Shown: in pieces, positions 21,694 through 34,218 of the stretch
Position numbering within the stretch: the first letter of the stretch is position 1
Layout: every line of letters begins with the position of its first letter
NCBI GenBank assembly: GCA_039881045.1
Contig: JAYWVB010000036.1
Location: 279,062-343,061 of the forward strand
Reading direction: 5' to 3'
Length of the DNA: 64,000 nucleotides
Origin: Chaetomium olivaceum
Taxonomy: Eukaryota > Ascomycota > Sordariomycetes > Sordariales > Chaetomiaceae
The notes under the pieces: generated by a model
The model's input: only the letters and a program-made list of their open reading frames with translations
Databases searched by the model: none
What the model was told of the DNA's origin: nothing
Position numbers and translations under genes: made by a program

Positions 21694-23305
21694 GTGCATG
21701 CAGAAACGGTCATGGGGTTACATTCAGCACCGGAGTTGGTTGTGAGGGTTTAAAAAGTCGGCAGGCAGTCGTATACCCTGCATATTTAAGAAGTGATATA
21801 TTTGATTCCCAAACCTATAAACAATCATCAGTTCCACCAATTCTGGGTACAGCCGTGTGACTTGGCAACGTGCTTCCTAGGCCACGCACGTAGCCGGCCC
21901 CTCACGGCGGTGACATGGGTCGTCTCATCACTACAAGCTGCAGCATGCCTCCGTACCACCGATACCACGTCGGCGGTAGAACATCAGGGTCCGGGGCCGG
22001 AGATGTCCTCAAAGCTGGGGATCTTCAGATAGCCCGTGAAACTGGGGATTGTCGGACGAAGGCCTTCTCGGCCGTGGCCGGCTATCGCGGACTTGTCGCC
22101 GGTCGGCATAGGTATGTGCCATCGAGAGGATCCAGTTTGTAGCGTAGGATCACCCTGGCCTTGGAGGCGTCAATAAACCTGAATTATTGGAAACCATGTC
22201 TCTCCGAGCGTATTCGATGGGCTGTCTCGGATGTAATCTGCTGGGTAGCGGCATGCCGCATTGTTGGGAGCCGAAAGTCGGGCCCCACTGGTTCCCGGCG
22301 ACGGCCCGCTGTGGTGGTCCGCGGACAGGTTAAGGATGGCCGGGCCAAGCGGGACGTTAAGGAAGCAGTTCTCATCGGATTTTGCGGTGTGTTACAGCAC
22401 AGTGGTTTGACCGGTCTGGGGGAGCTCCTTGATACACAGCCAACCGAGACGGTGGACTCCAGCACAGTGATGCCGAACTCGCTACCACATGAGCCGGACA
22501 CCATGTCCCGAAACGGGGCTTCCGATAGAATGGAAGGCTTGGGATATGCCGGAACCGAGACACGGTAACCAGGAAAGGTCTTGAAGCAGTGCTGTTCCCG
22601 CACTCAGGGAGGCCCGGGTTGGTGGGTCTATGATGCGCCTTAATGATTGCCATCGAACGTCTGTCAAACCGGGGAAACTATTTTTGGTTGGCGGTATATG
22701 GCGCCTTCTCGGTTACGCGAGTTATACCGTCGACTTCTTTTCTTTGGGTCACTCGCAAAAGTTGAAACGGTAGCGTTCATGCCATTTCTTGTCGTGTGAG
22801 GTTTCGCCGGCCACTTCAGTGTTGAACAAAATATTAATTTGGGCCAACGAATCAAGTGCTGAAGAGGTTGCCGCTGTCGCCTGGATTATTGGCTTTCATT
22901 GTTGCTTGAGTCTTGAGGTGAAGCAAAGACTGTTGTTGCTTCCAAGTCGAAGGGAGGAACTGGGATGCGTACTGCTTCACGATTCAGAACAACAACCTGA
23001 CAGGGGCGACGTGGGGGGCCACATCCGAGCTTCCTTCGAAAATTTAGTGGAGCTCGCAGTGAAGCTTGGCAACCTACGCGCAACGGCGCTGGAGGAGGGT
23101 GGATTGGCGTACCAAGCCGTTCCCGGATTGGTCGCGTGGCCCCTGTATTCCATCTTGTGTGGGCATCTCGTAATGCCCGCCCGACCAGGAGCTTGCGCCC
23201 CGAACTCGAGGTCGACTCTGAACCCCGCGGCTTCAACAAAACAAAGTCGGCAGGTACCCACATTGCAGTCAATGATAACGTCGACTGTCTCGATAACCGA
23301 GCGCC
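21694..23305. other. Spacer HOM2 / RGD1
   Basis: HOM2 3' flank and RGD1 promoter. Open frames up to about 210 codons overlap on opposite strands and lack recognisable motifs, so none is called. No RNA gene seen. Confidence 0.5.
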
Positions 23306-25805
23306 ATGTCTCTATCAGAAACAGCAGCAACGGCTCCTGAAAATGGAGCATCAACCCAACCACCAGCCGCGCCCCCGCTGAGCGAAGAAACGAGAGCGCA
23401 GGTGCAGGATGTCCTGACATCAGAGGTGCGCATTCCAACCCGATCGGTCTTCCTTTCGATGTGCTCATGTATGTTTTGTAGATTGGCATCTCGGTGATGC
23501 TCAACCGGCTCAAGCAGAGCATTGCCTCGGCAAAGGTATGAACACCGGACCCTGCCACTGTGACCGATGTGGCTGCTAACCCCTGGTCGCAGGAGTTTTC
23601 GCAATTCCTCAAGAAGCGCTCGGTACTCGAAGATGATTACGCAAACTCCCTCAAGAGATTATGCAGACTATCACAGGACAACATGCAGCGGGGCGAGCAT
23701 CGCGGCGGAACCTTCGGCCGGGCGTATGAGGAGATGATGGCGGTCCACGATCGCATGGCCGACAACGGGATACAGTTCGCCATGTCCCTCCACACAATGT
23801 CTGAAGACTTGACAGAACTCGCCCTCGTAGCCGACAAGTCCAGGAAGGGGTGGAAGCAGAGTGGCCTGGCGGCTGAGCAGCGCGTGGTGGATCTTGAGGT
23901 CGCTCTGCGCAAGTCCAAGACCAAGTACGACGGCCTTGCTGAGGAATACGATCGCGTCCGGACCGGGGATTCAGCCGGCCGCCCGGGAGGGAAGATGTTT
24001 GGATTCAAGGCGCACAAGTCAGGCGCTGGGCATGAAGAGGACCTGCTCCGGAAGGCCCAGGTTGCGGAACAAGATTACCAGGGGTCAGGTTCAGGTTGCG
24101 TCTTCGGAAAGGAGCGAGCTTGAAACAAAGACCAGGCCGGAGACCGTACAAGCGCTTCAGGATATTGTGAGGGAATGCGATTCCGGGCTGGCATTGCAAA
24201 TGCAGAAATTTGGTATGTTTATCCGGGGAGGGTTATACGATATGGATGCTGACGAGTTTCCAGCATCATTCAATGAGAAACTGGTGCTCAGCAATGGGCT
24301 CAGCATCAGCCCCCTCAAGCAGGATCCGGACGCGGAGTTTACGAGAGAGTGTGCTCGCCATTGATAATGACAAGGATCTAAACGATTATTTGAGCGGCCA
24401 ACACCCGAGGCTGCCACCAAGGACCGGGCTGCCCAAATATGAACGCAATCATGTAGGTATTTTCGTTGTAGGATTGCTTGGCTAAACTGACACCTTCAGC
24501 TCCTCGAGACATCGAATCGGCCACCAACCAACAACACCGGCCCGCCCCCCGCTCAGAGCACCCCGCAGCAACCAGCCCCTACTTCCGTGCAACCGCCACC
24601 GGCCGGTATGTTCCAGGGCTCCCGGGCAAGCACTTTCTCCGACTCGCCTACCGGACCACCAAACCAAGGGTCTGCGGGGCACAGTTATAATCAGAGTATG
24701 GGCTCTCTCCCGATGCTCGGCGGCCCCCCACCCCCTTCCCAACCGCAACATGAGAGGAGCTTCAGCCATGGGAGCACCATGAACCAGGGCAGTAGCCCCG
24801 CAGGCCAACAGTACAGAAACGCTGGCCCTCCGCAGCACCAATCCCAGCCGTCCGCTTCAAGGTTTGACGGCTCGTTCAGTTCTGCCACCTCGCAGGGGCC
24901 ACCACAGCTCGGCGCCCTGTCGTTCCAGAGTCCCCCACCCCAGCAACCACAACAACCGCCTTATGCTCAGCTACCGTCTCAGAAAGGGAACCCACCACCG
25001 AGCGCGTTTCCTCAGCCTCCCGCCATGGTGCCTCCTCAGGCGCACAGGCAATCGCCTCCAGCTGTCCCACAACTGGCCCCGCCGCGCCCTGTGTTTGGAG
25101 TCACCCTATCCAAGCTTTATGAGAGAGACGGGCTGGCCGTTCCTATGGTGGTCTATCAGTGCATCCAGGCTGTGGACCTGTTTGGTCTGAACGTCGAGGG
25201 AATTTACCGGCTGTCTGGTTCCGTGCCTCACGTTAACAAGCTCAAGAATCAGTTTGATACAGGTTCGTGTTATGTCTGCACCCCTGACTTTTGTATCATA
25301 GACTAACTCTCCCAAGACTCCGCATCCGGCAATCTCGACTTCCGTAACCCTGAAAACTTCTTCCACGATGTAAACAGTGTTGCCGGTCTGCTCAAGCAGT
25401 TCTTCCGGGACCTGCCCGACCCGTTGTTGACTAGAGAGCACTACGTGGGGTTCATTGAAGCAGCCAGTAAGTCCGTCCTTTTTTAATACTCACTTGTCGC
25501 CACCTCGCTAACTCAAGGATGCAGAAAACGAAGACGACATCGTCCGCCGCGACACACTCCACGCCATTATCAACAACCTGCCGGACCCCAACTACGCCAC
25601 TCTGCGCGCCCTGACCCTGCACCTGCACCGCGTAATCGACAACTCGTCGGCCAACCGGATGAGCTCGCAGAACCTGGCCATCGTGTTCGGTCCCACGCTC
25701 ATGGGCACCGCGCCCGGGTCGAATATCTCGGATGCCGGGTGGCAGGTGCGGGTGGTGGATACCATCTTGCAGAACACGTACCAAATCTTTGACGACGATG
25801 ATTGA
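23306..25805 (+). CDS. RGD1: Rgd1-type F-BAR / RhoGAP protein, two frameshifts
   Basis: Seven exons: 23306-23425, 23482-23535, 23593-24212, 24264-24452, 24500-25262, 25317-25466 and 25525-25805. An N-terminal F-BAR coiled-coil domain (FSQFLKKRSVLEDDYA; YEEMMAVHDRMADNG) is followed by a Pro/Gln/Ser-rich linker and a C-terminal RhoGAP domain with the arginine finger in GIYRLSGS and the conserved NLAIVFGPTLM. Rgd1 stimulates GTP hydrolysis by Rho3/Rho4 and acts at polarity sites and in wall-integrity signalling. The frame breaks twice: in the GGGG at 24081-24084, and between about 24325 and 24336. Removing one base at each point restores the family sequence on both sides, and the summed exons (2177 nt) then equal 725 codons. 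These are either sequence errors or real lesions; the code on both sides looks well conserved, so error is more likely. Confidence 0.88.
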
Positions 25806-26648
25806 AAGGATTATGTCAATCTAGGGAGGGGGAGCAGTTTGCCGCGGGCGTTGGAGGGGGCGGTTTGTAATATAACGATGAAGTACGGAACCCGGGGTAC
25901 TGGGGGCGAGCAAGGAGGTCGTCTACGAGGGAAAGATGTTGACTGCTATCTCATGTCTTGCATTCATCCGCTCAAGCTGGAGCTTGTTTCCCTTGGGTTT
26001 AGAATCACCTGCAAGGGCTCAGGAGGTGCGGGGTTTTTCCGGTGGCTTGAAATGGATCACACTTGGTGCATGAACATGCTTGACGATGATTCAACGGCCA
26101 AGGAAGGGTGACAGTTGTTTGGCATGCAATCACAAATACTACGATGTCGTCATAATCAACCTCAGCATCAATAAGTGGGACAAGTGAAGAGCACAGATCC
26201 AGCCTGTCAAATATCAGCCTGTGAAAAGGAATGACGTTTCGTCTTCGGACAAAGCTGGCATTTGGCCGTTTGGTCAAGTGTGTGAAACATGCAGAAGATG
26301 CTACCCACTCAAAGAGACGCTTACTCGTGTTTTTTGCTAGTTCTCAGGTTCGAACCACACCTATGTCAACATTTTTAGAACCAAACAGCCCCCTAAACAA
26401 CAATGATATATGGATGTTAAGAGATAAAATAATCAACAAAGCGACTCGCTCTTTTTCTTCATTACATCCTTTGCTAGAATCTATCATCTTTACACTATCC
26501 AGCCCCCTTAGGCTAGTTATACTTCAACCTAAAAATAAAAGTGAACTACCAAGTCCAGATTCACGTTCTCCTCATAACTACGAGTTCTAGTCTCCCAGCA
26601 GACACGGAACTCCGATGGGCAAAAGGAAAAGTTATGATGGTGATTTAG
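25806..26648. other. RGD1 3' flank
   Basis: No gene. AT-richer beyond 26340. A palindromic GGTTCGAACC at about 26347 looks like a tRNA B box, but no tRNA fold could be built on either strand. Confidence 0.5.
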
Positions 26649-26722
26649 CTCCTCCGGGAAGGCTCGAACTTCCAACCTCCTGATTAACAGTCAGACGCGC
26701 TAGCCAATTGCGCCACAGAGGA
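26649..26722 (-). tRNA. tRNA-Asn (anticodon GUU)
   Basis: Read on the minus strand, the acceptor stem TCCTCTG pairs with CGGAGGA (one G-U pair). The D arm GCGC..GCGC, the anticodon arm TCTGA-CTGTTAA-TCAGG and the T loop TTCGAGC are all present. The seven-base loop CTGTTAA puts GTT at the anticodon, which reads AAC/AAU. There is no intron and no encoded CCA. It sits between the convergent ends of RGD1 and EMC1. Confidence 0.93.
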
Positions 26723-27086
26723 TGCTAGCCAATTGCTTGTGGTGGTGTGGTCAAACCTTGGGCTTGTATAGCTTGGCGGAGGGTGAGAAACAACGGCTTC
26801 ATCCAGTCTTAACCACAACTTCCATGTCTGACTTTACTGTACGGTACTTTGCTCATATGAATATGCTTATAAAACCGAGCAAAGCAGCCCGTAGCCAGGT
26901 TCCGGGTGATATGGCAGACCACCATTTGCTCCTCACAACACTTAAACAAGCGACCCTCACCAACACCCAACACAGCTGAGTCCGATACCTCGTAAACAAC
27001 CGGTGAAACATTAAATAAACTCTGTTTTCCTCATGTACATCTATGCTCTCCGCACAAGCCCGTCTATCATAACATACACATCCCAT
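26723..27086. other. tRNA upstream / EMC1 3' flank
   Basis: No feature recognised besides the 5' flank of tRNA-Asn and the 3' flank of EMC1. Confidence 0.5.
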
Positions 27087-30000
27087 CTACATCGGTGCCC
27101 GCCACCTCAAATTAATCTGTTTCCTCCTCACCTGCGAGAAGCGTTAGCATCATCAACCGAACAATCACAAACAAAAAAGGTAGGTACTCACCACCGGAGC
27201 AAGCATAAGAACACCCGCCAAAAGCGCCAACACAGTCCCCACCAGGGCCACCTTGTTGAAGCCCTTGCCGAGAATATCGAACAAGAAGCTGGGCGCGACC
27301 CTGGTCCCAAAGACATCGATGCCGTACGCAAACACCAGACTCGTGCTCTCGACGATAGCCGGCGCGGTGATGATCTTCTCAACACCCAGCACATCCCGCT
27401 GGTGAGTGATGACGCTCTTGGGATCGACCTCGATGGCGGGGTGGTACTTGAACAGGCCCTCCTCGGCCTCGGCGGGGGTAGGATCACGGCCAACAGGGCG
27501 TCTCGGCTCGATGATACCGCGCGGGATGCCGACGATGCCGTGGGACTCCGGGAGGTAGGCCAGCACGTGGCGGGAGGTGATGCCCTGGCGGGTCTGGGTG
27601 ACCTGCAGGGCCGAGATGGGCGCGCTGAGGACGTAGGACTGGGACACGACCGAAGGGCGGGCGACGCCGGCCGCTGTGGGGTCGTCGATGGGGTCGACCG
27701 AGGAGAAGGTGTCGGTGTCGCCGAGCGGGCCGCGGTCGTTGGCCTCGTCGCTCTCGTACAGGTCGGCGACGAGGATCTGGTAGCCTTTGATGGTCTTGGC
27801 GGCGTTGTCGCGCAGGGTGTACTGGCCGAAGTAAGTGCAGACGAACCAGTTCTCGGCCATAGCGCACTCGATGGGCTTGGCGAGGTCGATGCCCTCGTGC
27901 TTGGAGGAGGAGAGGATCTGGCCGGAGATGGTGTCGAGGAGGTAGATGGTGAGCGTGCCGGCGCTGTCGTTGGCGGCAGCGACGATGAGGGTGTTGGGGT
28001 TGAGGTACTTGTACTTGACGGTGCGGTCGCCGAGGACACGGCCAATGGAGGCGACGACATCGTGGTCGGGGCGTGTCGCGATATTCACGATCCGCTGGCC
28101 CTGGGGCGGGGAGAAGGTCCAAGAGATCGACTCGTAAGAGCTCGTGCCGTTCGCGACGAAAACAACACCTTTAAGCTCGCCATCATGACCACGCGTGACG
28201 ACGGTTTGTCTCGGGGCTTTGTACACCTGGAGATCACCGATCTTTCCATCGCGGCCAATCCGAATGAGCTGCTTGCCGGAGTAGGTGTCAACAAGGGCGG
28301 TGGCCTGGGTGGTAGCCTCCGGGCTCGGCCCCTTCGCCTCAATGATCTCACCAGTGTCGCCCTTGAAGACAACAAAGTCATTGTGGGAACCGAGAATCGT
28401 GACCTCGCCTGTCGAGTCGTGGGCCTGGATTCCCTTGATGTCCCACTTGCTGCCCTTTGGAATCTTGAATGCCCGCTTGTTCCAGACGAGCCTGCCGTTG
28501 TTGCCAACATCGAGAGCGTAGAGCATTCCGCGCTTCGTGGCCAGGATGGCCAGCTTGTGGAAGCCAAAATTGTCCCGGGCCAGCTTGCCAGCGGTCGAAG
28601 GGACATCCGTACCAAAGACACTGCTCATGAATCTCGACGGGAGGCTGTCGATCCAGCCGGGAAGGTATTGAAGGTCGTTGATGTGGCGCTTGACGCGATG
28701 GAGATAGGCCTCAAGGGGGTTGCTGTGAGCCTCTGCCTCTAGCGACTTGGCCAGATCCTCGCTTTCGGGGATGTCGGCAAATGTAGCCGCAATACCACCA
28801 GTCATGCCCTCAGGGCGAGTCCACGCGGCTTCGCCGTTGCGGATCAACACCCAATCATCTGAGTCGGTGACCGCTGCTGCCCGTACCGCGTAGCTGTCAT
28901 CGGCGCTGCCCTTCTTGACGACCTCGGAAACGGCGTGGATGGCAGTCGCCTTTGATTCGCCCGTCTTCAGCGGCCAGCGGCCGAGTACGCCATGCGACTG
29001 CGACGAGAGCAGGATGACCTCGTCCTCGGTGATGCGGGTAAAGTAGACATTCGCACCGTTGGAGCTGGTCGAGAACGAGCCCGGCCCAGCGAGAAGGGGG
29101 AGGCTGTACGCTTTTGACACGGCGTTCGTCTTCAAGTCGACATGAAAGACCTCGCCCCGGTGTCCAGTAGCGGTCTTGCTGTGTACCAGAAAGTGCGGCT
29201 GCGACTGCACCAGATGCGGCGCGTGGATCTCCACATCAACCGTACCGTCCGGCAGCGCAAACTCCTGCCTCGTCTTGGTTCCCAACACGTTGACCGACAG
29301 GGTCTTGCGGGCGTCATCAGTCCATGCAACGATCGGGGCAGCCGAGTTCGCGCCGACAAGGATGACGTCCTCCTTGCCATGAACATCCGCCTTGGTCCCG
29401 ATGACCATCTCATCCACTTTCTTCCCCGTAACCATATCCAGCGTCGCCACCTTCAGGTTATACGCGCCGGCGACGCCCTTCAAGCTGACGACAAACACCT
29501 TCTCGACGTTGGTGCTGACCTGCAGGGGGACATCCCTCGTGACCTCGCGAAACTCCCACACCACACTCCCATCCTCAGCACTCAACCTTCTCAACACCGT
29601 CTCACCGCGGGTCCCCTCCTCAAACAACGCCAACACATCCTTCCTCAACTCCCCACTCTCCGTCATCTCCATGACCTCCAGATCCCTCACCACCCCGCCC
29701 TCAAACCCAACCCAAAACTTATTCCTCCCACTCACCGCATCCCACGCGTGCACCGCCCCGCCGTACGCACTCGCAACCCACCCCTCCCCTTCCCCGGCCC
29801 TCATAAACCCAAACCCAACCCCAGCCCCAACCCCCCTCCACTCCATCACCATCACCATCACCATTATGATCGGGATCAAAAATGCGCTGCCGCCACAGCA
29901 CCTCGCCACTGCCCGGGTTCACGGCGCCGACCACGCCGACGTCGCTCAGCGTGTACAGCAGGCTGGCGCGGTCGTCGCGGCGCGGGCGGTGGAAGAAGGT

Positions 30001-30141
30001 GGTGTCGCGGTGCGGGAGGCCGAGGAGCTGGTGGTGGTAGTCGGTGTGGCCGACCTCGTCGAGGAAGACGGCGTGGGCGGGTTGAGGGAGTAAAGGGAGG
30101 AGGGAGAGGAGGGTGGCTGATAAAAGGTTGGGGTGTCGCAT
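27087..30141 (-). CDS. EMC1: ER membrane protein complex subunit 1, one frameshift
   Basis: Exon 1 is 30141-27192 and exon 2 is 27131-27087 (intron with GTGAGT donor and a GCTAAC branch point). About 997 residues after correction. A signal peptide (LLSLLPLLPQPAHA) starts the protein. It is followed by a lumenal beta-propeller of PQQ type, the conserved C-terminal EMC1 domain (IPRGIIEPRRP; VFGTRVAPS), one membrane helix (VGTVLALLAGVLMLAP) and a short basic cytosolic end, VRRKQINLRWRAPM. EMC1 is the large lumenal subunit of the EMC, which inserts tail-anchored and multipass proteins into the ER. One extra base, most likely in the C6 run at 29831-29836 (G6 on the coding strand), separates the signal-peptide frame from the long frame. 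It lies beside a GATGGT repeat coding for Gly-Asp, and removing it joins to FMRAGEGEGWVAS. Confidence 0.92.
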
Positions 30142-30877
30142 TTTGGGTCGTTGCGGTTGCACGGCTCGCGGCCGGCGTGGTTTGGGTGGGTGTGTTTGTT
30201 GTTTGGTTTTCGGTTTGCTGGTCGGTCGGTCGAATGGGTTGATTGGTTTGGAAAAGGATTTATTCGTGAGCCATTGATGGTTTGTGGTGATGGGGGATGG
30301 TCGAGTTGGTTTCGCTCGTCCGTGTTTGTTGGGTTGGGAGGTTGTGGTTGATGATGATGGTGAAGCTGGAGCTTGGGGAAGCTCAGCTGCGGTGACGCGA
30401 TGGAGACGGAGCTTTTGGCGAGAGGTGACGTTGAAACAAGGCTTGCCAGTGGCCTGGAACCCTGTCGATATTACAGTCTTGGCACGGTGCCAAGCTTGAA
30501 TGATGGCGACGACTGCGAAGGAAAACAGGTTCTGTAAAGGTTGCTGCAGTTGGGCGTGACGAATTAAATGACGACCATGGGTCTTAGACATTTTGTGAAT
30601 TTCTGGTTTTTCTTTTGCAAAATCTAACAAAATACAACAAACACCTAGAGTCGTAAATTGTACATACATAAAAAGCTTGAACCTCCATCGAGCACATTGA
30701 CCCGAGATACCAACCGTCCTCCCATTTGGGTATAACGCCATCTTCAGATATCCTCCATTGCTGTCCTCACATAGCCGGCCCTTGAACCTGCCTGCCATAC
30801 AATGGCCCGTTGAGCGCCTCCATGAACTGTGAAACCATCGAAACCATATAGTCCCCCGAGATCACAACACCTCTGCA
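30142..30877. other. EMC1 promoter / LRR gene 3' flank
   Basis: No coding frame or RNA recognised. Confidence 0.5.
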
Positions 30878-32766
30878 TCAAACAGTGCCCACCACCCGCT
30901 TCACCACCTCCTTCTCCAGCTTAGCCGGAATACACGACCACGAGCAGCCCACCATCAGAAACGGGACAGGGAGCTCCTCCTCACCCGCACCGCCCAGCTC
31001 TGCAAAGCTCTCGACCTCCGTCCCATCCTCCCTAAATGTGATCGTAGTACGTCCAATACGTCGAAACTCAACCCACTGCGCCATAGGAATCACGGTGTCC
31101 CTGCCACAAACAGCACACCTAACACCGCCTTCACGGTGGATCTTGACCGCCTGCTCCACCACAGGCGAGAAATGCGCCGGGACGTCATCCGCATAGAGGG
31201 CCCAGGCCCGGACCTCCTCGACCTGTGACGACTTGATACCAGCTCGCAGAGCCATCTCGAACAACGACCGGGCGCCCTTGGGGTTGTAGACCTGGCTGGT
31301 ACGAGCGGTCGACCTGCGCTGCTTGGCGACAAACTCCTTCGGGGTAGCAAGGGAGGTCAATGGCTCGAGTTCAATGGGAGCGCCGCGCGCGCCGGGGATG
31401 TCCGGGAGGGCGAAGCGAGAGAGGGTCTGGCCCATACTGTCCATGAACTGGACGGGGCTCCGTGAATGGAGCATGGTGGTCACGCCGGACCAGGAGGACT
31501 CGGCCTTGGTGAGGGTGAGGGGGAGCTTGGGGTGGGTAAGGGTGTCGTACTGGTTGCTGCGCGTTATGGTGGTGGCAACAGCGTCAGCGGGGGCGTTGGC
31601 GGTGTCGGGTTGCCAGAACCGGTTGGGTTGGAAACCCAGGGTGAGGAGCTTGCTGCCGGGGCAGAGGAGGTTCAGTAACTCGCCGGGGAAGACGCGGATG
31701 AAGTTCTGGGCGAGGTTGAGGGCTTGGAGTTTTGTTAGTTTCCCGATCGCCGGCGGGATTTTGTCGATATTGTTCGCCCGTAGGCTGAGCAGGGTCAAGT
31801 GCTCAAGCTTGAGAATCTCGGAAGGGAAGCTCGGGAGGTAGTTCGTAGATAGGAACAGCTGGATCTCAGGATCCCTCTGCTCGAAAGCAACATCCCTGGC
31901 AACAGTGGGGATAGGAGCAATGTCGGAAATAAGCTTGACTACCTCTGGCGAAATGGTGTCTAGGTTTGCCGAACTGGGTAAAATGTTAGATTTCAAAAGG
32001 AAATGACTCTGGCGGTGCTCTGCCGGGGCTGTCCGTTCAAAGGTGTGATGTCGGTCTGAACATCCATCCGGACGGCTGTCAGGCTCGGACAGACAACAAA
32101 GCTCGGGCGGCTACTGGCCGTCTGAAGCTGTGCTGCCTGTCACAGACTCAAACCCGCCGGATGAATGATCAGATTGACATCACAAGTGGGGACAGAGAGG
32201 CAACCACCGACCGAGGCTCTGGACGAAGCGGGCACTTACCTGAGATCAACTCGCTCGTTGCCACCCTCGACACAAGCACGAACGATCGACTGGGCTTCCA
32301 GCTCCTGCGCCGAGAAGGTCGACGGGACAGGCATTGGAGCCTTCGTTATCGGCGACGCAACAGGAAATTTGGCAGCGGGGGGTTCGATGTCGAAGCTGTC
32401 GTCAGTGTCGGTGATGGAACCCTCTGTTCCCATCCAGACACCACTGTCGAGCTGTCGTCGGAATTCTCGTTTTTGAGGCTGCGGAGGCTTGTTGCGACGA
32501 GGTGGGGGATACCAGGGGAGTGTTTCTTCGACGGCGGAATCTGAGGAGGCCGGCCGCTGGTCAAACCAAGTGCCGATATACCGCTTCTTACGGCGTCCGT
32601 TGTGGTGGTAGTTGTCTAGTGCTGGATCGTCGTCACTGGAGAAGAAAGCTGCATCGCTCGAGGTGGAGGAGTTGGTGCGATGAGAGTTGGTGATCCGCCT
32701 TCGTTTCCTTCTGTTGTCGACCGGCAGCGAAGGCGGGAGAGTGGGAAGGGTGGGTTCATCAGCCAT
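30878..32766 (-). CDS. Leucine-rich-repeat protein with C-terminal cysteine motif
   Basis: Two exons, 32766-32240 and 31973-30878; 540 residues. The 266-nt intron is long for this window (GTAAGT donor, ATTTTACCCAG acceptor). The N-terminus is basic and Ser/Asp-rich with a possible nuclear signal (RRKRRR at about 19-24). LRRs lie at about 210-290 (LTLLSLRANNIDKIPPAIG; LQALNLAQNFIRVFPGELL). The C-terminal third has CAVCGR and, later, MVGCSWSCIP, which could form a metal site. Uncharacterised fungal LRR proteins of this type exist (including in fission yeast); the molecular role is unknown. The frame is intact. Confidence 0.8.
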
Positions 32767-34218
32767 TGTTTTCTGTATTTTCCCTTGCGCTTGCTATTGC
32801 AATGGAATTCCTGGTGTTCCGGAACCCAACGGAAGGCGAGGGGTAAGAGGGGTTCGAGAGGTGTGAAAAGTGCGAGAGTGCAAGGGGTACCAAGGTGTGT
32901 GAGAGTGTGTATGAGAGTGTGTGAGAGGATGCAGGATGCCTCACGAACGCACGACAAATAAATACAGAACTACCAGGACATGACCACAGACCATGCGCAC
33001 AGGCGAGGTGACTGAATGCAAGATGACGAAACAGATGATGACGCAGCCAGATATTCAAGCCAGATAAGGTTCTTTAACAAAACCAAATATGAAGCAAGGA
33101 ATGCCGGGTTGTAAGCATATACACAATGGAACAATGGAAGCAGGGTTGGCGCGGTCCAAGAAGAAAGAGGGGGAAAAAGTCAAAATGATATTTGCAGCAG
33201 AGAGGGGGGGAGGGACACCAAAGTCGCGTCAGTCGCGTCTCCCACTACTACTGGGGGGTCAACATCGCGGCGAGGCCCCACCAAGTCGATCTTGGCTTCC
33301 CCGGAAGCACTCCGACCCCCGGTTGGTTCGGGGACACATGACTTCTCGGACTAAAGTAAGATCAATGGAAACAAGATACCTAATTTCAAAGCTAGATAGC
33401 ACTGCTCAAGAGAATAATTACGAACTCTGTCGGCCGTTCTGGCGTTCAATTGGGATTTCGGGCTGTTGCAGCGTAGTTCTCGGTTGACGGCAACCTCCAG
33501 AAACCTTCACAATCAATCGGGGACTGAACTGCCCCTCACGTGCTCTTACTGCATTCGCGTTGACAAGCCCCACTCAGGTCTAGCCCACCAAATGCGGGCG
33601 GGACCCACCCATATCTCGGTGCTTCGGAGCCCTGACGCCGACACCAATGCTTAGGTGAGGCGCTTCCGTCCCGTCCCGTCCCGTCCCTCCCAACCACAAC
33701 AACCTCAATAAACCTCAGCTTCGCAGTTCGCATTTCGCCTCTCGTGACTGTCCAGGCACAAGTCAGGTCCCTAGGGTGTCCCTAGGCGTGATGGCTATCC
33801 ACCAGGCAACCGACTTTTCGCCACGCACACACAAGGTAGTACCTGCCTTGGTCGCCCTTTTTCAAGCCCGACATCACCAAAAGTGCAAAAACCGGGTTTA
33901 ACAGCTCAATGTTTGATTCCCTCTGACTATTTAAGGCAAAATTACCCAGTTACTGCGGGATCAATGAACGAAACCATCTTGGGGTTGCAGGCGAGAAAGA
34001 GGGACAACTTGATGGCTGTAAAAACCTGAAATCCGCCGGAGTGAAAACGAACCGAGTAAAATGAGTTGATGATGGCCAGCAAAAGAAAAAAGGATTAGTC
34101 ACTCGCTCCCTGTCCTCCGTGTGTCCCAGACGCCAAAACGTCTGCCCCATGGTATATATGTATGTATGTATAACCCCCCGTCGGCGGCTTAAGCAGTGCT
34201 CGAGATGCCAGACAAACC
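32767..34218. other. LRR promoter / GRF gene 3' flank
   Basis: No gene. Short GT-rich repeats (GTGTGAGAG type) lie at 32894-32930, CGTCCCGTCCCGTCCC near 33668-33685, and a TATG microsatellite at 34152-34170. Confidence 0.5.

Noticed and set aside
22184..23612. Minus-strand frames of 139 and 211 codons near RGD1
   Set aside because: The larger overlaps RGD1 exons on the other strand; neither has recognisable content.
26280..26360. Palindromic GGTTCGAACC as B box of a second tRNA
   Set aside because: No acceptor, D or T stem could be paired around it on either strand.
27033..28742. 569-codon plus-strand frame opposite EMC1
   Set aside because: An antisense shadow of the EMC1 exon; EMC1 motifs are on the minus strand.
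29719..29909. An intron in EMC1 to explain the frame change
   Set aside because: The only phase-correct GT-AG choice (about 73 nt ending in GGGGAAG) would remove the conserved FMRAGEG motif; a one-base error explains the data better.
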